Source of the DNA: Novosphingobium sp. B1
GTDB taxonomy: Bacteria; Pseudomonadota; Alphaproteobacteria; Sphingomonadales; Sphingomonadaceae
DNA length: 64,000 bases
Reading direction: 5' to 3'
Assembly: GCF_900176395.1 (NCBI RefSeq)
Contig: NZ_FWXL01000001.1
Coordinates: 372,001-436,000, forward strand
Shown here: positions 54,148 to 63,902 of the stretch, one piece after another
Layout: the number at the start of each line of letters is the position of its first letter
Position numbering within the stretch: position 1 is the first letter of the stretch
Notes under the pieces: model-generated
Seen by the model: only the letters and a program-made list of their open reading frames with translations
Databases searched by the model: none
Told to the model about the DNA's origin: nothing
Position numbers and translations under genes: made by a program

Positions 54148-55616
54148 CCGAGATCCGTCTCGTCGACGTTACCATGCGCGACGGCAATCAGAGCCTGTGG
54201 GGCGCGACCGGCCTCAACACCGCGCACATGCTGCAGGCTGCCTCTCTCACCGAAGCCTGCGGGTTCAGGGCCATCGACTTCACGTCCTCGAGCCACATGG
54301 CCGTGGCGGTGCGATACTTCCAGAACAATCCGTGGGAACGCCTGCGCCGGATGGCCGCGGCTATGCCGACGACGCCGCTACAGTTCATCACGACGGGCCT
54401 GCGCTTCATTGCCTGGCAGCAGGCAGACCCTGAATTCATGCAGCTCGTATATCGCGCATTGCAGGCGAACGGGGTCGGACGCTTCGTCCTGCTCGACCCG
54501 ATGCACGAAGTGCCTGCGGTGATAGAGGCGGCAAAGCTCGTCAAGGAAGAGGGAAGCGCCGAAGTCATGGCGGCGCTGACCTTCACGCTATCCGAAATTC
54601 ACACCGACGAGTTCTATGCCGATTTTGCAAAGGCAGTCGGCCAAAGCCCGCATATCGACCTGTTTTACATCAAGGATCCCGCAGGTCTGCTCTCGGTCGA
54701 CCGCGCGCGGACACTGGTGCCGGCGGTCAAGGCTGTCATCGGCAACCGCCCGCTGGAAATTCACGCCCACACCACGGTCGGTCTTGGCATGATGGCCAGC
54801 CTCGAAGCCGCAAGGCTGGGTATCTCGGCAATTCACGTCGGCGTTGGCCCCGGGGGGGACGGCTCTTCCCTTCCGGAAGCCAACCGCATGGTCGCGAACC
54901 TCGAGGAGGCTGGATTTGATGTCGGCATCGACAAGGCAGCACTGAAGCGACTGACAACCTATTGGCAACGCGTCGCGCTTGCCGAGGGCCTGCCACCAGG
55001 TCGTCCGCAGAATTTCGATGCCAGCTTCCTGCGCCACCAGATCGCGGGCGGAGTCATGACCACGATTGCCCGCCAACTTGAAGAACTGGGGCTGTCTGAC
55101 CGTATGGACGCGGTCATCGAGGAAACTGGCCATGTTCGCGCTGACCTCGGCTTCCCGATCATGGTCACGCCTTTCCCCCAGATGGTCATGACGCAAGCGC
55201 TGTTCAACGTGATCGGTGACCGGCGCTATGCGCAAGTGTCGGATCAGGTGATCCGCTATTGCATGGGCAAGTTTGGCAAACCGACCTCGCCTGTTGACCC
55301 ACAGGTGCTGGCAACGATCATGGACCGCCCGCGCGCGCGCGAACTGGAAAAGGAACCCACGTTCCCGGCCCTTGGCGACCTGCGCCGCCAATTCGGTACC
55401 AACCTGCAGGACGAGGAATTCCTGCTCCGCGCGGTCATGCCAGCTGAACAGGTTGACGCAATGCTTGCGGCCGGGCGCTCGCGCGCGACCTATTCGCCAG
55501 CAGCAGCGCCGATTATCTCGCTGCTGCGCAGGCTCGCCGCTAATCCGCAGGCGCGCGACATCGTGATCGAACGCGAAGGCTTCCGCCTCGCCCTGCATGC
55601 CGGAGCATCGCTTTGA
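54144..55616 (+). CDS. Carboxyltransferase, pyruvate carboxylase/OADA-like with altered acceptor site
   Basis: A 490-aa biotin-dependent transferase with an HMGL-like TIM barrel and the C-terminal OADA/PYC domain. The catalytic set is kept: D8/R12/D13/Q16 in DVTMRDGNQ, K177 in IKDPAGLL (carbamylated lysine position), H207 and H209 in IHAHTT. However, the arginine that binds pyruvate carboxylate in pyruvate carboxylase (LLRxxN block) aligns to T84 in LQFITTGLRFIAW. So pyruvate is probably not the acceptor. It works with the preceding carrier and biotin carboxylase. The alignment is by eye. Confidence 0.88.
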   Translation: MTEIRLVDVTMRDGNQSLWGATGLNTAHMLQAASLTEACGFRAIDFTSSSHMAVAVRYFQNNPWERLRRMAAAMPTTPLQFITTGLRFIAWQQADPEFMQLVYRALQANGVGRFVLLDPMHEVPAVIEAAKLVKEEGSAEVMAALTFTLSEIHTDEFYADFAKAVGQSPHIDLFYIKDPAGLLSVDRARTLVPAVKAVIGNRPLEIHAHTTVGLGMMASLEAARLGISAIHVGVGPGGDGSSLPEANRMVANLEEAGFDVGIDKAALKRLTTYWQRVALAEGLPPGRPQNFDASFLRHQIAGGVMTTIARQLEELGLSDRMDAVIEETGHVRADLGFPIMVTPFPQMVMTQALFNVIGDRRYAQVSDQVIRYCMGKFGKPTSPVDPQVLATIMDRPRARELEKEPTFPALGDLRRQFGTNLQDEEFLLRAVMPAEQVDAMLAAGRSRATYSPAAAPIISLLRRLAANPQARDIVIEREGFRLALHAGASL

Positions 55617-56455
55617 TACTTGGTTCCGAATTCAAGGCGCGTGCGCGCGATGCTGCCGGCTATATCTTCGACATGGACGGCACCATCGCTTTGGGTGACT
55701 CCAAGAGCGGCGGCCACCGTGCCCTGCCTCACGCCATTGCCGTTCTCGAGGCGTTGAGGGCAACCGGCAAACCTTACGTGGTCTTCACCAACGGCACGGC
55801 AAAGCCACCTGCCGCCTATGCCAACTCGCTGCGCAATGCCGGTTTTCCTGTAGACGATCGGCAGATGCTGACGCCTTCCAGTTCGGCTGCGATATGGCTA
55901 GGCAAGGCTGGATTGAGCAAGGTTCGGGTGCTGGGAAATGCCGGCTGCGCCGCTCCGCTAGTGGACGCCGGTCTGGAAGTGGTCGGTCCTTCAGAGGAAG
56001 CCGAAGGGGTTCAGGCTGTCTATACTGGCTGGTTTCGCGAGTTTGATTTCAACGCGCTCGAAGCGGCCTGCCACTCGCTATGGAACGGCGCGCGATTGGT
56101 CACGGCGAGCAATGTCCCGTTCTTCGCAACCGAGAATGGTCGCGCAATCGGCGCGAGCTTTCCCATCAATGCGATGTTGACGGCAATGACGCGCAAGCGC
56201 CCGCGCATCTTGGGCAAGCCATCGAAGGTCGCCTTCGATACTGCGATGTCGATCATGGGTCTGCCGAGGTCCGCCGCCTCCGGAGTGGTTGTCGTCGGCG
56301 ATGATCCCGCGCTTGAGATGCGGATGGCCAATGCTGCGGGTGCCGTGTCTATTGGACTGGCAACCGGTGTGATGGCCCGCGATGTCGAACTTCCCGAGAA
56401 GGATCGCCCCACAGTGCTGCTGAACGATCTGGCGCCGCTTCTCGACGCGCTCTAG
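55613..56455 (+). CDS. HAD-superfamily phosphatase (NagD/IIA type)
   Basis: A 280-aa HAD hydrolase with motif I DMDGT (D20, D22), motif II TNGT, Lys in LGKPSK and motif III VGDDP. The cap position fits class IIA, as in NagD, phosphoglycolate and nitrophenyl phosphatases. It starts with TTG at 55613, overlapping the transferase stop by four bases, and has GGAG upstream. The tight coupling suggests a phosphorylated intermediate is formed or dephosphorylated in the carboxylase pathway (inference). It is convergent with the HNH gene (four-base overlap). Confidence 0.85.
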   Translation: MILGSEFKARARDAAGYIFDMDGTIALGDSKSGGHRALPHAIAVLEALRATGKPYVVFTNGTAKPPAAYANSLRNAGFPVDDRQMLTPSSSAAIWLGKAGLSKVRVLGNAGCAAPLVDAGLEVVGPSEEAEGVQAVYTGWFREFDFNALEAACHSLWNGARLVTASNVPFFATENGRAIGASFPINAMLTAMTRKRPRILGKPSKVAFDTAMSIMGLPRSAASGVVVVGDDPALEMRMANAAGAVSIGLATGVMARDVELPEKDRPTVLLNDLAPLLDAL

Positions 56456-56736
56456 CGCTTTTTCCGTGCGGTAGGAGCGTGGAAGTCGGGATGTTTGTCG
56501 GCAATCCAGACGAGAAATCGTGCCATTGCGGGGTTGGCAATGATAACTCCACGGTCTGCGCCAATGCGCGCGAGTTCGCTGTTCGAAAAGGTCGAATGAA
56601 GAGTGCGATGGCAGATGGGATGAACCTCTTCAGTCGTGCGGCCGCCCCGGCTTTTGGGCACCGGGTGATGCTGTTCGGAGCGGCGACCGATCGGCCTGCT
56701 ACAAAGCCAGCAGACCGGTCGCGGCGCTTCGGTCAT
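56452..56736 (-). CDS. Small HNH-like zinc protein
   Basis: A 94-aa protein with CxxC (C9, C12), HH at 23-24 and a following CH pair (C42, H43), the layout of a short HNH endonuclease-like fold. Its function is unknown; many such small proteins in bacteria are not proven nucleases. The ATG at 56736 overlaps the DMT stop (ATGA); the gene is expressed with the DMT transporter. I rejected the in-frame upstream extension, which is non-homologous. Confidence 0.6.
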   Translation of the reverse strand: MTEAPRPVCWLCSRPIGRRSEQHHPVPKSRGGRTTEEVHPICHRTLHSTFSNSELARIGADRGVIIANPAMARFLVWIADKHPDFHAPTARKKR

Positions 56737-57665
56737 TCGCCGATTGCCGGGGTCGCCACGGCCCTGCCCGTCCGCCACAGATAAAGCCCGGCTGCCACGA
56801 TCACCAGCGCCCCGGCGACGGACACCAGATCGGGACGCTCGCCGAACAGGGCCCAGCCGAATGTACCGGCAAGCAGCAATTGCACATAGGTCATCGGTGC
56901 GATCGAGGCTGCGCCGGCCTTTGTTGTGGCAAGGTACAACAACGCATGCGCACAACTAGCGGTAACGGAAATGATCGCGGCCTTGATCAGCACCGAAACC
57001 GGCAAAGCTGGCACCGCAAATAACGGAATGCCGCTGGCATCGCCCGCAACCGCACCGACGCAGAGGAATACCGCACCGATCAGCGCCACGTTGAACTGCA
57101 TCGACAACGCCGATCCGGTGCCCGTCACGTTGCGGTTCGCCACCATAAGCAGCGCCATGCCCGAGGCGGCCAGGACCGGCAATAATGCCGCCGGCCCCAG
57201 TACGGCGAGGTTCGGGCGCAGGATTACCAGAACACCGCAAAATGCGATTATTGTCGCGATCCAAGTTTGCCGGCGCATCGGCTCCTTGAGCAGCGCTGCT
57301 GCAAGGAAGGCAGTGATCATCGGGCTGGTAAACGAAATGGCCGTGGCCTCGCCTATCGGCATCAGGTGAAAAGCCGTGAACGATGTCATTGCCGCCACCG
57401 CTACGCTGCCTCCGCGCGCGATCTGCCAGCCCAACTTGGGGAAAGTGAAACTGGCTGGACCTTCCTTCACCAGCAGCAGCACGCCGAGGCCAATGGTTCC
57501 GAACACATAACGCAGCGCAGCGATGGCGGTCCCTGGCCATGCACCGGCCATGCTTTTGACAAGGACATCGCCTACCGAGAGAAGTGCGAAGCCTCCAAGG
57601 GCCAGCAATAGCGCCGAACGTGACTGATCTGACAAGGCTGAAACTCTCACCACCGACTTGGCCAT
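56733..57665 (-). CDS. DMT-family (EamA) transporter
   Basis: A 310-aa exporter with ten predicted membrane spans and two EamA repeats; the first repeat contains PIGEATAISFTSPMITAFLAA and the second PMTYVQLLLAGTFGWALFGERPD. The substrate cannot be inferred. The start is uncertain between ATG 57665 and ATG 57713, neither with a clear ribosome site. It is upstream of and overlaps the HNH gene. Confidence 0.85.
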   Translation of the reverse strand: MAKSVVRVSALSDQSRSALLLALGGFALLSVGDVLVKSMAGAWPGTAIAALRYVFGTIGLGVLLLVKEGPASFTFPKLGWQIARGGSVAVAAMTSFTAFHLMPIGEATAISFTSPMITAFLAAALLKEPMRRQTWIATIIAFCGVLVILRPNLAVLGPAALLPVLAASGMALLMVANRNVTGTGSALSMQFNVALIGAVFLCVGAVAGDASGIPLFAVPALPVSVLIKAAIISVTASCAHALLYLATTKAGAASIAPMTYVQLLLAGTFGWALFGERPDLVSVAGALVIVAAGLYLWRTGRAVATPAIGE

Positions 57666-57856
57666 CCAAGGCGGGTTGTTGCACTGTTCGGGACCATTAG
57701 CCGCATAGAACATTGTGTTGAGTTGACAAAGGTCAGTTGCGGGGCGGGCAAGACGGGAATCTGCCCCTTCTCCCGATCGACTGCGGTATGGTTCAGTCGC
57801 ACTGGCTGCCGTGTCCAGCGCGGTCCCTCACGGCCCACGGAGCCAGTGCATTATCA

Positions 57857-57870
57857 TTAGGAAATCCTAA
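57857..57870. promoter_or_regulatory. TTAGGA/TCCTAA inverted repeat upstream of cpaF
   Basis: TTAGGA-AA-TCCTAA is a perfect 6-bp inverted repeat, 86 bases before the cpaF start, in an AT-rich patch of a 291-base gap between the DMT gene and cpaF. It may be a regulator site. No T-run follows, so it is not a terminator. I see no RNA gene in this gap. Confidence 0.35.
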
Positions 57871-57956
57871 AAGGTTCACGGGCTATTACCCCTTCAGATC
57901 GTGACCGGCGGGGCTATCCGTCACGCCAGGTCCGGCAGCTTGACGGGACATTGCAT

Positions 57957-59498
57957 ATGAGCGCTTTCGGGCGAAAGAACGGCGTTGCAGGAACAACAGG
58001 CGGGGCGCGGCCATCGTTTGGTGTTGCGCGCCCAATGCGCAATGGCGAGACAGCCGCCCCCGCTCCTTCGCCTGCCGCCGTACCGATGCCGATGGGAGGA
58101 GAGCAGTTTCCGCCACTGCCCCCGATGGATGCGATCGACACGCCAGTTAATGCTGCATCCCTGAAGGCCGATGCCCTGACCCGACTCGCCGATCGCGCGA
58201 ATGGCGTGAACGAGGGGAACTATCAGGCCGAGGGTTTCGAAGCATCGGTTCACAAGATCAAGGAACAGGTGCTGCCGCGCCTGCTCGAACGCGTCGATCC
58301 CGAAGCTGCCGCTACGCTCACCAAGGAAGAGCTGTCGGAGGAATTCCGGCCGATCATCATGGAAGTGCTGGCCGAACTTAAGGTCACGCTCAATCGGCGC
58401 GAACAGTTCGCGCTGGAAAAGGTGCTGATCGACGAACTGCTCGGCTTCGGTCCGCTGGAAGAGCTGCTCAACGATCCAGATGTGTCCGATATCATGGTCA
58501 ACGGGCCCGAGCAGACCTACATCGAAAAGAAGGGCAAGCTCCAGCTTGCCCCGATCCGCTTCCGCGACGAAAGCCACTTGTTTCAGATCGCGCAGCGCAT
58601 CGTCAACCAGGTCGGCCGCCGCGTCGACCAGACCACGCCGCTGGCCGACGCCCGGCTCAAGGACGGTAGCCGCGTCAACGTCATCGTCCCGCCGCTCTCG
58701 CTTCGCGGCACTGCCATCTCGATCCGTAAATTTTCGGAGAAGCCGATCACGATCGACATGCTGCGTGATTTCGGGTCGATGTCAGACAAGATGGCGACGG
58801 CGCTGAAAATTGCCGGTGCATGCCGCATGAACATCGTCATCTCGGGCGGTACCGGCTCGGGCAAGACGACCATGCTCAATGCCCTGTCGAAGATGATCGA
58901 CCCGGGCGAACGTGTGCTGACGATCGAAGACGCCGCAGAACTCCGCCTGCAGCAGCCGCACTGGCTGCCTCTGGAAACGCGCCCGCCGAACCTCGAAGGC
59001 CAAGGCGCGATTACCATCGGCGACCTCGTCAAGAACGCCCTGCGTATGCGACCTGACCGGATCATCCTGGGCGAAATTCGTGGCGCGGAGTGTTTCGACC
59101 TCCTCGCGGCGATGAACACTGGTCACGACGGTTCGATGTGCACCCTGCACGCCAACAGCCCGCGCGAATGCCTCGGCCGTATGGAAAACATGATCCTGAT
59201 GGGCGACATCAAGATCCCCAAGGAAGCCATCAGCCGCCAGATCGCGGAGTCGGTCGATCTTATCGTTCAGGTCAAGCGCCTGCGCGACGGTTCTCGCCGT
59301 ACCACCAACATCACCGAGGTGATCGGGATGGAAGGCGACGTCATCGTGACGCAGGAACTGTTCAAGTTCGAGTATCTCGACGAAACCGAGGAGGGCAAGA
59401 TCATCGGCGAATTCAGGCCTTCAGGCCTGCGCCCGTACACGCTTGAGAAGGCACGTCAGTTCGGTTTTGACCAGGCGTACCTCGAAGCCTGCCTGTAA
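57957..59498 (+). CDS. cpaF: CpaF/TadA-type secretion ATPase
   Basis: A 513-aa type II/IV secretion ATPase for Flp/Tad pilus assembly. An acidic, Pro-rich N terminus (residues 1-60) is followed by the CpaF core. The Walker A motif is ISGGTGSGKTT; Walker B lies in RPDRIILGEIRG; the HANSPREC histidine box is present. ATG 57957 follows GGGA. None of the usual tad partners (cpaB, cpaC, cpaE, tadB, tadC) is adjacent in the window; downstream is a small membrane protein on the opposite strand, so this is a solitary copy here. Confidence 0.92.
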   Translation: MSAFGRKNGVAGTTGGARPSFGVARPMRNGETAAPAPSPAAVPMPMGGEQFPPLPPMDAIDTPVNAASLKADALTRLADRANGVNEGNYQAEGFEASVHKIKEQVLPRLLERVDPEAAATLTKEELSEEFRPIIMEVLAELKVTLNRREQFALEKVLIDELLGFGPLEELLNDPDVSDIMVNGPEQTYIEKKGKLQLAPIRFRDESHLFQIAQRIVNQVGRRVDQTTPLADARLKDGSRVNVIVPPLSLRGTAISIRKFSEKPITIDMLRDFGSMSDKMATALKIAGACRMNIVISGGTGSGKTTMLNALSKMIDPGERVLTIEDAAELRLQQPHWLPLETRPPNLEGQGAITIGDLVKNALRMRPDRIILGEIRGAECFDLLAAMNTGHDGSMCTLHANSPRECLGRMENMILMGDIKIPKEAISRQIAESVDLIVQVKRLRDGSRRTTNITEVIGMEGDVIVTQELFKFEYLDETEEGKIIGEFRPSGLRPYTLEKARQFGFDQAYLEACL

Positions 59499-59505
59499 CT
59501 GGAAC

Positions 59506-59724
59506 TCATCCTGCGAACCACTCTCGTGCCGCAAGGCCGAGAAACACGCAGGCCGCCAGGAAGGCGATCAGGTAGATCACGGTCCAAGGCATGAAGCCGA
59601 CAGCATCGAGATTCACCCGCCGGAAGCGACGACGCTCGGCCCAGACCGAAACGATCGCAACGGCCAGCGCAAGGCTCCCCGCGACGACGTGAAACTGCCA
59701 GAGATGCGGGAACCAGTCTTCCAT
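59506..59724 (-). CDS. Small two-span membrane protein
   Basis: A 72-aa hydrophobic protein with two membrane segments (about residues 12-28 and 45-65) and a short basic linker (WAERRRFRRVN). Function unknown. It is convergent with cpaF (seven bases between stops). The ATG at 59724 begins MEDWFPHLWQFHVV; longer extensions run antisense to the DMT gene and are not credible. Confidence 0.6.
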   Translation of the reverse strand: MEDWFPHLWQFHVVAGSLALAVAIVSVWAERRRFRRVNLDAVGFMPWTVIYLIAFLAACVFLGLAAREWFAG

Positions 59725-59784
59725 CGCGTCGCAGATGGGCAACGAAGGGGTTGATCGCAAGGGGCATTCGCCTATGCCCCCGGC

Positions 59785-60699
59785 ATGTCCGCAGCCAAGC
59801 CAACCTCGCTCGATCGCCCGATGCTGGCGCTTGGACTGCGCCTCATGGCTACAGTGCTTTTCTCGGTCATGTTGTTGCTGGTCAAGTTGACGGGCGAGCG
59901 CAACATCGCGCTGCCCGAGACGCTGTTCTTCCGGCAGGCGCTTCCCGCCCTCGGCATTCTGGGATGGCTGACGGCGCGAGGCGAGCTGCACCGTTTGCGA
60001 ACCAAGCGCCCATGGATCCATGCCCGTCGTGCGCTGATCGGCGGGACCGGCATGTTCCTCACGCTTGGCGTGGTGCGGCTGTTGCCCTTGGCGGAGGCGA
60101 CCGTCCTCGGTTTTACAACGCCCATGTTCGCAGTGATCCTGTCAGCCATATTCCTGAAGGAGAAGGTGGGTATCTGGCGCTGGACCGCCGTGATCCTCGG
60201 CCTCGTCGGCGTGCTTGTCATCGCCGGGCCGGAAACCTCCAGTCTTCCTCCGTTTGGCGTCGCCGTGGGCATTGGAGCAGCGCTGATGGTAGCGCTCGTC
60301 ACCATACAGGTGCGCGACCTGGGGCGGACAGAGGAACCGCTGACGGTCGTATTCTACTTTTCGGCATTCAGCGCCCCAGTGCTGGCGATTGGCCTCATCG
60401 GTCAGGACATGAACCATGACGCCATAGGCTGGGCCATGCTTGGCGGCATTGGCCTGACAGGCCTGTTTGCGCAGATCGCCATGACCGCTTCATTACGCTT
60501 CGGGTCAGTGTCGAGCGTCATGGTCGTCGATTACATCCAGCTCGCATGGGCTACCATGTGGGGATGGCTGATCTTCGATCATTTGCCACCGCCAACCACA
60601 TGGCTTGGCGCTCCAGTCATCATCGGGGCGAGTTTGCTGATTGCCTGGCGCGAACATGTGCTCTCCCGCGCAAGGGAGCGCGCGCCACTCGCGGCATGA
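59785..60699 (+). CDS. DMT-family (EamA) transporter
   Basis: A 304-aa ten-span exporter with two EamA repeats, seen in PLAEATVLGFTTPMFAVILSAIFLKE and VVDYIQLAWATMWGWLIFDHL. The cargo is unknown; the second DMT gene in this stretch but not a near-identical duplicate of the first. The ATG at 59785 is used. The following entericidin gene starts 97 bases later on the same strand. Confidence 0.87.
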   Translation: MSAAKPTSLDRPMLALGLRLMATVLFSVMLLLVKLTGERNIALPETLFFRQALPALGILGWLTARGELHRLRTKRPWIHARRALIGGTGMFLTLGVVRLLPLAEATVLGFTTPMFAVILSAIFLKEKVGIWRWTAVILGLVGVLVIAGPETSSLPPFGVAVGIGAALMVALVTIQVRDLGRTEEPLTVVFYFSAFSAPVLAIGLIGQDMNHDAIGWAMLGGIGLTGLFAQIAMTASLRFGSVSSVMVVDYIQLAWATMWGWLIFDHLPPPTTWLGAPVIIGASLLIAWREHVLSRARERAPLAA

Positions 60700-60796
60700 T
60701 GGAACCACGCAGGGCGATCAGCGTTCTGCCTTTCGTCCAGTTCGTGAGGTCGGGGAATATCCCTTGCCTCGCACCAAGGTTCGAAAGGTCAAAGCC

Positions 60797-60928
60797 ATGG
60801 TCCGCAAGTTTGTTTTCGCCACCATGATGGGTGGTCTTCTTCTCGGCGCAACTGCCTGCAACACCGTCCGCGGCGCAGGCGATGACCTCAAGTCGGCAGC
60901 CAACACCACCGAAGAAGCGATCAACTGA
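60797..60928 (+). CDS. Entericidin-like lipoprotein
   Basis: A 43-aa lipoprotein: a hydrophobic leader (MVRKFVFATMMGGLLLG), lipobox ATAC with the modified Cys, then CNTVRGAGDDLKSAAN, the entericidin A/B signature. These small lipoproteins sit in the envelope and are linked to stress or stationary-phase lysis in enterics. The ATG at 60797 has AAGG eight bases upstream. A strong terminator follows. Confidence 0.85.
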   Translation: MVRKFVFATMMGGLLLGATACNTVRGAGDDLKSAANTTEEAIN

Positions 60929-60947
60929 TCCTTCCTCAGGTGCGTAC

Positions 60948-60982
60948 AAAGGGCCGCTCCGGTTATCCGGGGCGGCCCTTTT
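60948..60982. terminator. Bidirectional rho-independent terminator
   Basis: AAAGGGCCGC (60948-60957) pairs with GCGGCCCTTT (60972-60981); an inner CCGG/CCGG stem extends it with a four-base loop and one G-U pair. A TTTT run ends the + strand copy and a matching A-run opens it, so it can stop both entericidin (rightward) and gcvPB (leftward) transcripts. Confidence 0.93.
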
Positions 60983-60989
60983 CGCATTC

Positions 60990-62543
60990 TCAGTCCTTGT
61001 AAACCAGCTTCGGCTTGCGCGCAGCCAAGGTCTCGTCAAGCCGGCGGCGCGGCGCAAGATGCGGCGCTGATTTGAGCAGTTCATCACCTGCCCGTGCCCG
61101 CTCGGCCAGGGAGCGCATAGCTCCGATGAACTGGTCAAGCCCGGCCCTGCTCTCGGTTTCGGTGGGTTCGACCAGCATCGCGCCGTGAACGACGAGCGGG
61201 AAGTACACCGTCATCGGGTGATACCCCTCATCGATCAGGCCCTTGGCGAGGTCGTTGGTCGAGAAGCCCTCGGCAAAACCATCGTCAGAGAACAACGCTT
61301 CGTGCATGCAAGGCCCGGATGCACCGAATGGCGCATCGAGCACGTCTTCGAGACTGCGCAGGACATAGTTGGCGTTGAGCACGGCATCGCCCGATACCTG
61401 GCGAAGACCATCGGCGCCGTGGCTCAGGATGTAGGCGAGCGCGCGGGTGTACATACCCATCTGGCCGTGGAATGCGCACATGCGTCCGAAAGCCTGCGGG
61501 TGCTCGTCATGCGCCTGCTCTTCCTCGATCAGCTTGATCGAGCCATCGGCCTGCCGCGCCGTGAAGGGCAGCGGGCCGAACGGCGAAAGTGCCTCGGACA
61601 GGACGACAGGTCCCGAACCCGGACCACCGCCTCCGTGCGGGGTAGAGAAGGTCTTGTGCAGGTTGATATGCATTGCATCGACGCCAAGATCGCCCGGACG
61701 CACGCGGCCCACGATGGCGTTGAAGTTCGCGCCATCACAGTAGACATAGCCACCTGCTGCGTGAACCGCATCGGCAATGGTCTTCAGGTCCCGTTCGAAC
61801 AGACCGCAGGTGTTCGGATTGGTGATCATCACGCCCGCAACGTCCGGACCTAGCCGCGCGATCAGGGCGGCGGTGTCAACGCGGCCGTCCGGCGTGGCCG
61901 GGATGTTCTCGACCTTGAAGCCGGCGAATGCCGCTGTAGCCGGGTTTGTGCCGTGGGCGCTCTCCGGAACGAGGATGACATCGCGCGGGTCGCCCTTTGC
62001 TTCAAGCGCAGCGCGAATGCACAGCAGGCCGCACAGCTCGCCATGGGCACCAGCCTTGGGCGTCATCGCAACGCCGTGCATGCCGGTAAGCTCGATCAGC
62101 CAGTGCGCCAGTTCGTTGATGACGCCAAGCGCGCCCTGCACGGTGTGGACCGGCTGCAGCGGATGAACATCGGCAAAGCCGGGCATACGCGCGACCTTTT
62201 CGTCGAGCCGCGGGTTGTGCTTCATCGTGCACGAACCCAGCGGGAATAGACCGAGGTCAATCGCATAGTTCTGGCGCGAGAGGCGGGTATAGTGGCGAAC
62301 GGTCTCCGGCTCGGAAAGACCCGGAAGTTCAGGACGCTCGGCGCGCGCCATCGGCCCCAGTGCGGACATGTCGATGCCACCGGTTTCGGGGAAATCCACG
62401 CCTGAGCGGTCAGCATCGCCAAGCTCGAAGATCAACGCTTCCTCAAGCTGCAACGCACGGTTGCCGGTAAAGGTCTGGATTGCGTTGTCAGGGGCGCCTT
62501 CCCCCATCGATGGACGCCATCCGTTAGGATTGATCGCGTTCAT
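60990..62543 (-). CDS. gcvPB: Glycine decarboxylase P protein, subunit 2
   Basis: C-terminal half of the split glycine decarboxylase, carrying the PLP lysine in [17 protein letters not shown]. The 517-aa protein is of normal length. It pairs with GcvPA to decarboxylate glycine and pass the aminomethyl group to GcvH. The ATG at 62543 overlaps the gcvPA stop (ATGA). Last gene of the gcv operon; a terminator lies just after it. Confidence 0.96.
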   Translation of the reverse strand: MNAINPNGWRPSMGEGAPDNAIQTFTGNRALQLEEALIFELGDADRSGVDFPETGGIDMSALGPMARAERPELPGLSEPETVRHYTRLSRQNYAIDLGLFPLGSCTMKHNPRLDEKVARMPGFADVHPLQPVHTVQGALGVINELAHWLIELTGMHGVAMTPKAGAHGELCGLLCIRAALEAKGDPRDVILVPESAHGTNPATAAFAGFKVENIPATPDGRVDTAALIARLGPDVAGVMITNPNTCGLFERDLKTIADAVHAAGGYVYCDGANFNAIVGRVRPGDLGVDAMHINLHKTFSTPHGGGGPGSGPVVLSEALSPFGPLPFTARQADGSIKLIEEEQAHDEHPQAFGRMCAFHGQMGMYTRALAYILSHGADGLRQVSGDAVLNANYVLRSLEDVLDAPFGASGPCMHEALFSDDGFAEGFSTNDLAKGLIDEGYHPMTVYFPLVVHGAMLVEPTETESRAGLDQFIGAMRSLAERARAGDELLKSAPHLAPRRRLDETLAARKPKLVYKD

Positions 62544-63898
62544 GCCAAAACCTCCTTCAGCGCCGCGACCAGCGCAGCGATGTCCTCGTCCGTCGTGCAT
62601 TCGGTAGCTGCAACCACCATGCCGTTAGCCAGGGCGTCTTCCTGCGGATAAAGCCGCCCGAGCGAAATTCCACCCAGCACCTGGCGGTCGGCCATCTCAC
62701 GCACGATCTGACGTGCATCCCTTGGCAGGGTCACGGCGAACTCGTTGAAATAATGGTTGTTCACCACCGTAACGCCCGGCACTTCTGCCAGAGCCGCCGC
62801 CGTCTTGCGCGCCGCATGGTGGCTTAGCCTGGCCATGTTCGACAGGCCCGAACCTCCCAGCAAGGTCATGTGGATCGAGAACGCCAGCGCGCAGAGGCCC
62901 GAATTGGTGCAGATGTTGCTCGTCGCCTTCTCGCGGCGGATGTGCTGCTCACGCGTGGAGAGTGTCAGCACAAAGCCGCGCTTGCCATCGGCATCCACGG
63001 TTTCGCCACACAGGCGGCCAGGGATCTGGCGAAGGTACTTCTCGCGGCAACCGAACAGGCCGAGGTATGGTCCGCCGAACTGCAGGCCCACTCCAAGCGA
63101 CTGGCCTTCGCCCACCACGATATCGGCGCCAAGGCTGCCGGGGCTTTGCAGCACGCCCAGGGCCACGGGTTCGGTCACCACTGCGATCAAGAGCGCACCT
63201 GCAGCCTGCGCTGCTTGTGCAATCCTTGCCAGATCGGGAATTCGGCCCAGAATGTCTGGATACTGCACAACCACACACGAGGTCTGAGCGTCGATCTTCG
63301 CGATCAGCGCATCCTCGTCAGCGCTGGCTTCGAGAACAGGGGCGCAAGTATCCAGAACGTCGCCGGTGAACTTTGCCATGGTCCGCGCAGTCTCGACATA
63401 GTGCGGATGCACGCCACCTGAAAGCACGGCGCGGCCGCGCTTGGTGATACGGCCAGCCATTGCGATGGCTTCCCAGCATGCGGTCGAACCATCGTAGAGC
63501 GAGGCGTTCGCCACATCAGTGCCGAACAGGCGCGCGACCTGCGTCTGGAATTCGAACAGCACCTGCAGCGTGCCTTGCGCGATTTCGGGCTGATAGGGCG
63601 TGTAAGCCGTCAGGAACTCGCCGCGCTGGATCATGTGATCCACCGTGGCTGGCACGTGGTGGCGGTAGGCGCCCGCACCAAGGAAGAACGGCACCGAGCC
63701 TGCGGTCGTGTTGTTGGCGGAAAGCCGCGCCATGTGGCGCTCGACCGCCATTTCGGTCGCATGTTTGGGCAGGCCCGAAATCGGGGCAGTCAGACGCGCT
63801 TCGGCGGGCACATCGGCGAACAGTTCGTCGATCGAGCCTGCGCCGATGACCGAGAGCATCGCGCTCCGGTCGGCGTCGGTCAGGGGAAGATAGCGCAT
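62540..63898 (-). CDS. gcvPA: Glycine decarboxylase P protein, subunit 1
   Basis: N-terminal half of the split P protein (452 aa), with [15 protein letters not shown] at the start, the [14 protein letters not shown] block and the [20 protein letters not shown] segment. I use ATG 63898; the upstream in-frame start overlaps gcvH and lacks similarity. It starts five bases after the gcvH stop. gcvT should be further upstream, outside the window. Confidence 0.96.
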   Translation of the reverse strand: MRYLPLTDADRSAMLSVIGAGSIDELFADVPAEARLTAPISGLPKHATEMAVERHMARLSANNTTAGSVPFFLGAGAYRHHVPATVDHMIQRGEFLTAYTPYQPEIAQGTLQVLFEFQTQVARLFGTDVANASLYDGSTACWEAIAMAGRITKRGRAVLSGGVHPHYVETARTMAKFTGDVLDTCAPVLEASADEDALIAKIDAQTSCVVVQYPDILGRIPDLARIAQAAQAAGALLIAVVTEPVALGVLQSPGSLGADIVVGEGQSLGVGLQFGGPYLGLFGCREKYLRQIPGRLCGETVDADGKRGFVLTLSTREQHIRREKATSNICTNSGLCALAFSIHMTLLGGSGLSNMARLSHHAARKTAAALAEVPGVTVVNNHYFNEFAVTLPRDARQIVREMADRQVLGGISLGRLYPQEDALANGMVVAATECTTDEDIAALVAALKEVLA

Positions 63899-63902
63899 GG
63901 GA

